A DNA stretch of 64,000 nucleotides from Gari tellinella (lineage: Eukaryota > Mollusca > Bivalvia > Cardiida > Psammobiidae). The stretch is taken from contig OV277869.1 of the NCBI GenBank assembly GCA_922989275.2, positions 18,499,189 to 18,563,188 of the forward strand, given 5' to 3'. Position 1 is the stretch's first letter. Each line of letters starts with the position of its first letter. Made by a program: the position numbers and the translations under genes. This document shows, in pieces, positions 43,131 to 52,800 of the stretch. The notes beneath the pieces are model-generated. The model did no database searches and was not told where the DNA came from. It saw only the letters and a list, made by a program, of their open reading frames with translations.

Positions 43131-43308
43131 CTTGCCTTCTTATGGTAACACTGAAATATATTATTGAGTATTCTCATAATCTTCAAAATGATTGCAATGA
43201 ACAATATCTCTGGTCAGGGATTGACATCAACTATATTATGTTCATCTTGTCCCAAGAGGTTGGTTTGTTTGTTAAAGTCTGTTATATACTAGATATCCAT
43301 TTTAAAAA

Positions 43309-43783
43309 TTAACGCCTTAATTTATTCCTCCACTGAAGAAAATTGTTCGGCTTTAAACAGTCATGAATATGTACCATAAGCAATAGAGTCCATATCATAG
43401 CAGATGATACCATGAAGCAGACTGAAAGTAAAGCAGAATGTGCCTTAACTCATTACCCCATAGCTTGTTTCTTGGTTTGAAGATAGTTGACCACTTAAAG
43501 CTGGTTGGAAGTAAAGCAGAATGTGCCTTTAAGGCACATTCTGCTTTACTTTCAGTCTGCTTTAGGATACCATCTGCTAGAATATAGAATGTATTTCTTA
43601 TGATATATAATCCTGACTGTATAAATTGGAACTACTTTCTTCAGTGGAGGAACAAATGAAAGGCGTAAAAAGGTGTATTTATGGGGTAATGGGTTAAAGC
43701 GCATTCTGCTGCATGCTTTACTTTAACTCAACCTGCTTTAAGTGGTCACCAATATTCAATACTAGAAACAGGATATGGGTTAA
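43309..43783 (-). mobile_element. MITE-A copy (host) split by a second MITE-A
   Basis: The long arm ('ttaatttattcctccactga') leads to AAGCAGAATGTGCCTTAA (43448). The host resumes after TTAA 43697 with AGCGCATTCTGCTGCATGCT and ends GGATATGGGTTAA. Here the insertion hit the TTAA at the very tip of the host's stem. Confidence 0.88.
43449..43693 (+). mobile_element. MITE-A nested at the stem tip of another MITE-A
   Basis: CTCATTACCCCATAGCTTGT to TTTATGGGGTAATGGG, between TTAA 43445-43448 and 43694-43697. Stem AAAGCTGGTTGGAAGTAAAG around GTGCCTTTAAGGCAC. Confidence 0.92.
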
Positions 43784-44274
43784 ACTTAACCTAAATGTAC
43801 AAAAATTAAGTAAAGGAAGTGATTAATAGTCAACTAGTGAGTAGTGTCATATGTGCCATACTTTTTGGGTTGTGTATTTTTCCGTTTTAAATAATTCACT
43901 CAACATGACATTTATCCCGAAAATCCTAGTAAACAAGATTCCACTGATTGCACACGTACGGTTAAATCATGACAGACAATGTGAAACAATCTGACAATTA
44001 CATTGAATGTGCCGAGATTTTACCTAGAAGGAAATACCCCACCCACCTCAGCGCGTCCTATGTTACCGAAGTAGTTTTAACGCCTCAGTTTTCTTCTGTG
44101 GTTTTTGCATAATCCCATGCCATAAATCTTATATTTTGTGCCAGTTTAAATCCTCCAATGAAACACTCGTTTCTGAAATAAAACAATATTCCAATAAATA
44201 AAGCAGCTTCATTGACAACCATGCAATATCTTGTTGTTTTCGACTGCAAGCACCTGTTACTACAATTGTCGAAA

Positions 44275-44345
44275 CGAAGTTTTCATTGGTTCGATCAGTG
44301 TGGACGACAGCCAATCAAATAATGCAATACTTTAATAGGCTTTGG
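44275..44345 (-). promoter_or_regulatory. Possible promoter region of the ankyrin-repeat gene (two CCAAT boxes)
   Basis: Around 44284-44288 and 44308-44312 there are two CCAAT/ATTGG pentamers about 24 bases apart, roughly 1.2 kb upstream of the start codon, in a locally less AT-rich patch. An intron in the 5'-UTR (acceptor near 43150) would make this distance plausible. No TATA box or transcription start can be asserted. Confidence 0.22.
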
Positions 44346-44819
44346 GTCGGGCATAAATCTCGGCATAGTCTCGTGATGAAGTTAATTTATAAAAACGCCG
44401 TATACATGGTATAGCAAATTTTGTAGTAGATCTAGGTTATAAGATTTTAAACGCATAATTTTACAAACAAATCTAATGCCGAAAAAGGACAATAAATTGC
44501 AGGCTTACCTATGATGCTTTTTTAAAAAAAAAACAAAAAAAACAACAAACCCAGATATACTCGCAAAAATGTTTGACAAAACCAGACTTATAGAATCTCT
44601 TGAAAATGTGGTGTTTCCAAAACTGCCACTGGCATTCACAGTTTACATATTCGTGCTTTAGAAGCCAGGGGTTGAATCACGAATTAATAAGTGCTTATTA
44701 ATTCGTGGTTGAATTGAGCAGTTAGTAGATAATGTTTTCACTAAGAAATATATACAAAAATAAAAAATAAATAATTAAATATACCAGACAACACAATATT
44801 ACTCTGATTTATGTTTTAT

Positions 44820-44914
44820 AATTATTTTTGTTATTACTATTATCATTATTATTATTATTATTATTACTACTACTATTATTATTATTATTATTGTACCAGA
44901 TTTATATAGCGCTC

Positions 44915-44952
<38 letters not shown>

Positions 44953-44980
44953 GTACCAGATTTATATAGCGCTCTTTTGA
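44820..44980 (+). repeat. ATT microsatellite with duplicated 60-bp segment
   Basis: Long ATT runs interrupted by TTGTACCAGATTTATATAGC plus GCTCTT, present twice with a 60-bp period (44891 and 44951). Confidence 0.95.
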
Positions 44981-45164
44981 AGTCTTTTTAAACAGGAGTT
45001 TTGCGTTCAAACGCGCTTGACGTGATATGGAACAAGAGAAATTCCTTCAATAGTATTACCAAGATTATAGTTATTTAGTTTGTAAAATCAACTTTAAAAT
45101 GAGTCAAATAATTAAAAGATCAATGGCATGATTAAAATAGTGATTTAAAAGTCATTGTTGTCCC

Positions 45165-45465
45165 ATCCTACCCGGGACCTATATTATCCACAGCTGAATT
45201 ATACCCTTCATCTATAGAATAAACTGCCACAGAATAATACAACAGACCCGTAGCCAACTGGTTTCAACGAGATCAGAGTCATTATCCCTACAATCAAAAT
45301 CCACTAGACAGGCACCGGGTCAATGGTACAACTCCGGAACTCCAATTAAGACCCACAGCATAAACACATAAAAAGAACACAGTCTAGAGGTAGCTGTCAT
45401 CTATTCACTCCGGCTCCACACACCCGGGACCTACATAATCCATGGCTGAGTTACAGCCTTAATTT
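45165..45465 (+). repeat. Two copies of a 40-bp motif
   Basis: 'ctacccgggacctatattat' with 'ccacagctgaattataccct' near 45171, and 'acacccgggacctacataat' with 'ccatggctgagttacagcct' near 45422. Function unknown; probably a dispersed-repeat fragment. Confidence 0.65.
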
Positions 45466-46517
45466 ATAAAAAAAATAAAGACAATAATTAATTATAGAAG
45501 CGGTCAAGGTCGAGAATAAGGTCGACCACAGTGACTTGAAAATGTTACGGGATACTAGGCATTCCCTAGATTTACTTACACAACACGGATAATGGGGTCA
45601 CGAACGGACGGACGTTCTAATATTTCAGGTTTATGTGACGTTCCCATTGTTAAAAAGGCGTGAAAAGCCACACAAAGAATTGATTGATTTTATTTTGGCA
45701 ATAGTGGCATAACATGGCAATACAAATGCATATACATATAATGAAAACTACAAATGAATAACAAATAATGCATATACATGAAAATGCACATGATATGCTC
45801 ACTAATACCAAGGATTGCACAAAAAAGGAAAAATGTATTTTCCCTTATTTCCATTGTGGTCCCCGATACTAGTGGCAGATCCATGAAAGTCATGCATTGA
45901 TTACATAAACAAAATAATAATTTAATGATATGAAAATATTTAGTAAGTTTTCAATATCACATAAAGAAGCCACATAAACCAAAAAAAGCCATAAAACCCA
46001 AAATGGACTAACGAAATGAACAGCTCTATTGTTTTCTTTTGTTCTGTGTTATGTTACCTAGTCCCATCAACCCAAAATGTTCGCGCGGACGGACAGTCAA
46101 GCGGACGTTCTAACAGGAGGAAATTTATGTGGCTATTTTCTATTGTTTTCTTTTGGGTGGCTAGCTACACAAGCGACAATTCATTTTTGCTCTAACTTGG
46201 AAAAAATGACCTGAAGGCTAACCCTACCCCTTACCCTATGTCCCACAACTGGCCAGGTTAATGTCACAATAAATGGCAAGGTTAATGTCACAAGAGACTT
46301 ATGGGACTAAGAATTTTAGTCACATAAGTACCCTCCCGTAAGCACGGATGAACGGACGTATGCACAGTTTACTCACTATATGCGCATCGGAAGCATGACA
46401 ATAGGCGAATCTGGTTTGTTGTCTCTTTAACATCAGCATGCAATCTGCCGAGTGTTGAAATATGATGTGCCAAATTATCTACATCGTGCACGATGAAGCA
46501 AACATGATTTTTAGAAT

Positions 46518-46790
46518 TTAACCCTGTCATTACCAATGTTCACCTTTTCACCCATATACTCATTTTTATGCATTTAATTTATCACTCTAACAAAGAAAAT
46601 ATAGTTTCAATTCATACAACTAAGAATATGTATCACAAAAAATGTTTTCTATATTTTAGCAGATGGAAGCTTAAAATAGAATGAAGGTAAAGCAGAATGC
46701 GCCTTAAGGCACATTCTGCTTTTCTTTCAACTTGCTTTAAGAGGTCAACTGTCTTTAATTAAAAAAAATAGGCTATGGTGTAAAAAAGTT
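46518..46790 (-). mobile_element. MITE-A copy, diverged ends
   Basis: TTAACCCTGTCATTACC start, 'tttatcactctaacaaagaa' long arm, stem AAAATAGAATGAAGGTAAAG around GCGCCTTAAGGCAC, and 'ataggctatggtgtaaaaaa' end. Confidence 0.82.
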
Positions 46791-46892
46791 ATTTTTTTCT
46801 AAGACGAAATACCGTCCGCAAGAAATTCTTGGCTGCAATTTTACCCAAAGTTCGGGTTTTTTTTTAATTCTGATAGAAAAAAATATTGACGA

Positions 46893-46967
46893 GAGTGTCG
46901 AATAGTTCGGACCTTGATCGGACGCCGCGGTACGCGGCGTTTGATATGGATCAAAACTCTTTATAAA
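46893..46967. repeat. MITE-C-type hairpin
   Basis: 'gaatagttcggaccttgatc' pairs with 'gatatggatcaaaactcttt' around GGACGCCGCGGTACGCGGCGT. Confidence 0.75.
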
Positions 46968-47300
46968 GTCTACTTCTTATTGGTTGAAAGATATTGTCTT
47001 CCGACGAAAATCCCTACAACAACATAATCCAATCATTTTAAGTTTTTTTCCGTATAACTGAAGTTACATTCGCTGATATTATTATTATTATTATTATTAT
47101 TATTCATAATAATAACCTACGAATACATGTTAAATCCTATTTCATCGGTATCAACCCGATAAAAACTTTATATCACGTGTTATCTTTCTTCAAGATAGTA
47201 CTTTAGTTCAAGATAACTACTTTGCAAGCACATGCAGATGCGGATCTAACGTAAAACATCCGGGGCACAATGCCAACTAATCCGGCCATCATTTCAAACC

Positions 47301-47688
47301 CAGGGGCCCGGATAAGGGAAGTTTTATGTCTACACCAAACCGTGAGACGTGACTACTCGTTAGAATAGTCTCGATAGGACTGAGTGCAGACATCAGGGCT
47401 GTCATAAAGTGATCATAAAAATCCTAAGATTTCAAAGTTTCAATTTTTCAGACGCAATTTTACTAATCGTACGTTTACCCCATAGTCTGGTTCTAGTTTT
47501 GAAGACACGTTACTGCTTAAAACAGGTTGAAAGTAAAGCAGAATGCGCTACTTTCAGTCTGTTTTAAGCTACCGTCTGCTAGGATAAAAATCCGAAGACT
47601 TAGGAAAAATCCGGAGAAATGGCAGCCCTGAGACATGAAGGAGAAAATGATGATGTACTTGAGTTAACTCCTTGTTATCTGGGGCCAT
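47301..47688 (+). mobile_element. MITE-B copy split by MITE-H
   Basis: 'caggggcccggataagggaa', then ACTACTCGTTAGAATAGTCT. The right part resumes at 'agacatgaaggagaaaatga' and ends CCTTGTTATCTGGGGCCATG. Confidence 0.78.
47394..47630 (+). mobile_element. MITE-H copy with 6-bp target duplication, carrying MITE-A stem
   Basis: CAGGGCTGTCATAAAGTGAT to GGAGAAATGGCAGCCCTG; AGACAT stands outside both ends. Inside it has MITE-A sequence from 'accccatagtctggttctag' through the stem (AACAGGTTGAAAGTAAAGCA) to 'gtctgctaggat'. Confidence 0.9.
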
Positions 47689-47795
47689 GCAAACCTACTA
47701 CTATTTCATGTCACAGGTATGATAAAGTTGTTGGTCAATGCAAGCAAAGACCAGTTGTCACGTTTAAAGAGACTGAAACATAAACACGTAAAATA

Positions 47796-47974
47796 CAGTC
47801 GAAACTCGATACTTCGAACTCGGGTTAGTTCGAACATACCCATATTTCAAAGTTAAAACGTGGCCTAGCATATGGGTATATGTTCGAATTGAGTGAGATC
47901 AAGTTATCGAAATTAATCTTATAAAATACCGATTAGGTCGATTTAAGGGAGTTCGAAGTATCGAGTTTCGACTG
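47796..47974. mobile_element. MITE-I, TA-flanked element
   Basis: CAGTCGAAACTCGATACTTC is inverted as GAAGTATCGAGTTTCGACTG, with TA outside each end. The interior also has an inner near-palindrome around 'catatgggtatatgttcgaa'. Single-ended relatives occur near 53183 (TACAGTCGAACCTCG). Confidence 0.88.
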
Positions 47975-48694
47975 TATAAGTTAAGGAGAAAAAATGATTA
48001 AAAATGCATTTCAAAGAAAAGTTAATTGAGCTTGGTCGGGATGTGAAAGTTGGCGGTAAAGGGGTTAACCCCGTCAATTTCTTGCTCCGACTACAATGCT
48101 TATTTCCAAACGCGGCATCTGATCAGGATCAATATTGTTTGACACTCAAGTTTATTTCTTAAGTCAAAATACCTAACATTTTAAATTTGATGAATAAAAT
48201 CAGACGACAATAGTTGCTTAAAGCTGACGATTTCATGGCAGTGAAGTGGTTTAAAACGCATTCAACATGAAAACATCCAGAGACCTCGCATTCTCGTTAT
48301 ATACATGTAGTGATGCCAACAAACTCGCAATTATAAGTCAACATGCTTAATTTTAAGTCGAACCGTTGCTAAACTATGTTTGAACTTCGAAATATGGGTA
48401 AGTTCTTTTTACAAGAATTCGATTTATGGAAGCCAAACTGTAGAATTACGAGTATAAATCTCACTGAAGCGAGTTCGAATCATCGATCTAGTAAATGGCT
48501 GATGATTTTGATTGACAAATTCATTTTGTGTTGTAAATTTGTAATCTGTTTGTCCGCACGGTATTGAAACTTCATATCCGCCCTTGATATTGACCAAACG
48601 CTACCACCGTGTTAACTAGTTATATTAACCCTTTAAATACATAAACTGCACATCTGAAATTCATTTCTATTGTGAACCTGTAAGGCTTACGGTA

Positions 48695-48775
48695 CGTTAA
48701 AACTTACAGTTTTGGTCCTGATCAGACCCCACATTTGATGGGATCTGATTTGGATCAAAACTTTTTGAAAAGGTC
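48695..48775. repeat. MITE-C-type hairpin just upstream of the dioxygenase gene
   Basis: 'aacttacagttttggtcctg' pairs with 'tttggatcaaaactttttga' around GACCCCACATTTGATGGGATC, about 140 bases before the ATG; it may be in the promoter or 5'-UTR. Confidence 0.7.
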
Positions 48776-48908
48776 TTCAATACTCGTCATCTCTAGTACT
48801 GTAAGGGTAACTTACAGTCAGTTCCGTTTAGGTTGGCAATTAGGTACAGTGTGGATGGTGGTAATCTGACGACACGTTAGAAACAGAGGACTAAAAGAGA
48901 ACTCGGTC

Positions 48909-49855
48909 ATGGGCAAATCTGCCCGCACCACCGATCGGAAAGTCGAACCGGAAGTGAAAATAAATGACAAACAGGAGGAAGATATAAGTGATTCTATTGA
49001 AGAAAGACTCAAACGTGTTGAACTGGCGCATACGCAAAGTTCTAGCGATGCGTACAAATTTGCATTTTTCTTCTTTATGGGCGTGGTTTTAACTATCATA
49101 GTATATCCAGGAGTATTCAATACTATAGAATCTTTGAAAAAACACGATGTGACTGTTCAAGCACATGTGGAAGTGGGACAAGATGATGTTGAACAAGTGG
49201 CGGCGATTCGGGATAAAGGTAGAATCAAAAGAGCAACGGATCAAACAGAGACAAACAAAACAAACGATGGTGTGATAAAATCCAAACAAGAGGATTTAGT
49301 TACAGATGACTCAGATGAAACTGACATAGACTCAGATGAGTTAGCATATACGGAAATAGATTTAGACGAACCAGTCAACGATGTCAAAGCTAAACGGGAA
49401 GAAGATCCTTTGATAGGTGAAACTTCTGATGTAGCTGATAAAAAGAACATTGTACCTCTAAAACTGACTCCTGTCAGTCCTGAATCAGAAACAGTTACAA
49501 TTGAAGTGGAACCAGAACAAGTAAAATTGTTTCCAGAAACACCAAAAGATACAAAAGAGAAACTAAAGAAAGGAACAGGAGACAAAGGTATACCTAAAAG
49601 CGGCAAAACTGCAGTCAAAGAGAAGGAATCGAAATCTCGTTCAACAAAAACAGACCAAAAGACAGCTGCAACAAAACAAGATTCACAGGTGAAAGATGGT
49701 AAGACGAATGAAAAGACGCCAGCAGTGCCTAAAGAAATTCAAGATTTTAAACCAACATATCTAAAAACTACCAAGCCAAAGAAAATATTTGCAGATGGAC
49801 GAAGAATTCCTCCAACCGAGTTGTTACCTCAAAAACCAAACAATAGCAGCGTAAA
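48909..49855 (+). CDS. Exon 1 of the dioxygenase gene: cytosolic tail, membrane anchor, charged linker
   Basis: ATG at 48909 has G at -3 and G at +4. The exon codes 315 residues plus two bases to donor GTAAGT at 49856. An in-frame TAA (49857-49859) overlaps the donor, so an unspliced reading stops at once and looks like a stand-alone 316-residue protein. The linker is rich in KTxxK/KDxxxK patterns and acidic patches (DDSDETDIDSDE) and has no Cys, as expected for a flexible spacer. Confidence 0.88.
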
Positions 49856-52800
49856 GTAAGTTTCGAGACCAAAACTCTTAACTCAGTTACCCTTGAAACT
49901 TTTAATGGACAATTCCAATTAAGTGTAGTCCATTTTTACTATTTAGGATTGATTTTGAAAATGGTGTTCCAGGGGCCCGTTTCATAAAACTTCGTACGAC
50001 AAATGTTATTGTAAGTCAGATTATAAAAGTCTCAATTATTATTATTTCTCCATCTAAACCTGTCTTGTGACATCTCTTTGGAATCGTCTTGAAAAGACGA
50101 TGCCAAAGATATGTCACAAGACAGGATTAGATGGAGAAATTAGAAAGTAAATGGGTTTTTTAAAGTGTTGACTTCCGACCGTTTTTGTCGTACGAAGTTT
50201 TATGAAACGGGCACCAGAACCATACAAATACGGCGATAGCGCCAAGCCATCCATGCCAATGGCAGACACAGAACGTACCATTCATATCCTAAAAAGGATA
50301 TTTCAAACACGTATATATACATGTACATGTATTATATATACGCCTAAGAATTGTAAAATGACAGTACAGACCATGATCTTTTTAAAGACATTGCCTGACC
50401 TAGTTCGGCGATTACAAACTGTTAGGCAAAAACCATGCAAACATAATTCTGTAAAATAGCTCATACCTGTGGTAATGTCTATGCAAAAAAACCAATGAAG
50501 CGTCTCATGTAAGGCCCGACTTTTACATTTCATAGTTTGGGTTTTTAAAAAAAAAAAAAAAAAAAGAGTACGAGTATGTCAGGGCCTCTTTAGACAGAAT
50601 GAGATGGTTTTCCACATGTCTCATGCTTTTACAGAAATACTTCTAATGGTGTATATTCATGACTATAGCAAAGTGGACATTTTTTCTTCATTGTAGGGAT
50701 AAATTAAATGTGTAAAAGGGCATATCTATGGGGAAATTGATAAAGACAAGCGACTACTTTAATGTAGAACAAAAGAAACACTTTAAGATACAGGTATGTT
50801 TGACTTTAAAAAGGCGATTTTGAATTACCGAAAATAAATCGTAGGACTAAACGTGATTTTGACTTAATTAAGCGAATATTCGAATTATCGAGATTATGCC
50901 GTACTTGTTAACACTTCTACTTTTGATTGCCAGAATATGGATGTTCGACGAGTTCCTATCCGAGCAAGAATGCGATGGTCTGATGAGGGTGCACAATCAG
51001 CACGTGCAAGAACAGTCTAAAGATGATCCCATACTTTGCTTTGACACAATCGCCACGTTGCGGAAACACTTGAAAAACGCGGGAAAACATAGAGTGCATG
51101 TGACACCACGTGACTTCACTGCGGGTAATATTAATCAGTCTCATATGGACTGCATGATAATCACTGCACCATGACAAATATGTGTATTACCGGTTGTATA
51201 TATTAAATATTTTGTTGTGTAGTTTCTTGGGTTTATATACATGTTTAATTAGGATAATTAACTATTCTCTTGTGATCGCGACTATTTTCAAAAGTCAACC
51301 CAATTTTGTATACGATCGCTGGACCCATTACCACAAAGCCTGTTCCTAGTTTTGAAGACAGATGGTCACTTGAAGTAGGTTGAGAGGAAAAACTAACATG
51401 CGTCTCAATGCGCATTCCGCTTTACTTTCAGTCTGCTTTAAGCCACCACCTGTTTGGATATAAAACTATTTTTGCACACATGCACTAGGCTAGCATGCAT
51501 GTATAAAGTGGACCAATTTTCTTCAGTTGAGGAATATAGATTAAAAGCGTTATAAAATGTATATATGGGATGATGGGTTAAAAGAAATAATTTCAGTGTC
51601 AATCAGTTGTCTATAGCTATTTGATAATAAGCATCAGAGTTGTTTTATAACCCTTAAAAGTAGAAGTATGCATGCGCAATGGAACTTCTTAAAGATATCC
51701 AAGTTTATTCATAAAAGTTTGTTGGACGATGATTTATTCTTTATGTAAACAAAACGCAGTATAGATTGATCATTCCAATGATTCCCAGTGCCGCTAATAA
51801 GGGGAGTATCTCAAAAGCTAAACTCTTGACAATCCTACAGTTTGGAGCCATTCGTACAAATCTTGACTCTTTCACTAAATATTGACAAGCAATATACAGT
51901 AAAAACTGTATTTAACAATCAGCGAATGAGGAAGTGTGTTGATCTGTATAGGTACGGGTGGCCGCTTAATGTAGGACAAATGTAATGCCAAAAGCTCCTA
52001 TATATATAGAACCGTTCTGCATTCCCGTTGTCTTTCATTAAGCTGTCACCTGTTATATTGGCTATAAATATGCACACCTCTAGTGATCGCTTAACCCCTG
52101 AAACTCCAATCTCCAATTAAGGCGAGACAATTAGTTAATACAGTGTTCACCCTCTACAACAACACACAGTGGGAGGGAGTTGTTATAGGGAGGGATATTG
52201 GCTTACATGTGCAAACAGCTTGAATCCAGATCAGATCAGGCTGTTTGTCACTCGTCATTATGGTTTTTTATCAAAATGTCCAATATGTGACTTTCAGAAA
52301 AAGAACAGACAACAATTTTAAGCAGACGATAATGCAGCCGTCAGTAGGTTGGACATAATTGTCCTGAGTAGGGAACAGCGGCACTCGTTGTTGTAAGGAG
52401 GAATCGGTGTTCAGAGGCCCATTGTGTGGAGAGAGCACTGTATTAACGATATATTGCAAAATGACAAACATGCAGTCCCTGGTCGGAGGGCCTCTGCAGG
52501 AACCCTCTGCTCATGGTCTACACTGTTTACATAGGCCATACTAGTATGTACTCTTTAAAGGTACACTTATTCTTTTATTAATGACGAGTTAACTCGTCGC
52601 CAGGGATAAATATGTTACTACAGTTTTAACTGACCTATCACGTGTTTTCAGGCACAACGTGTGTTAACAGCACCTTCTCCTCCCAGCTCAAGACCTGGCT
52701 GAAGGGCAACTGGAGTTATAGCACAGCCTTTTACCCCGGGGAGAGCAGGTTTGCCAGCATATTCGAGAACCGAGTCGAGCAGGCCATGGGACTAACGCCC

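Larger units (their letters stand above)
43150..48908. other. Divergent intergenic region between the two genes
   Basis: The two genes are head to head, with about 5.8 kb between start codons. It holds MITE-A copies, ATT microsatellites, a small GACGGACG-type repeat zone (about 45590-46360), MITE-B interrupted by MITE-H, and a TA-flanked MITE-I. No coding frame was recognised. The stretches 44360-44640 and 46980-47280 show nothing nameable apart from one ATT run (about 47075-47105). Confidence 0.6.

Noticed and set aside
49241..49618. 125-codon minus-strand frame opposite dioxygenase exon 1
   Set aside because: It is a shadow of the Ser/Thr-poor, Lys/Glu-rich sense frame; its Ser/Val-rich content is what an antisense reading of such codons gives.
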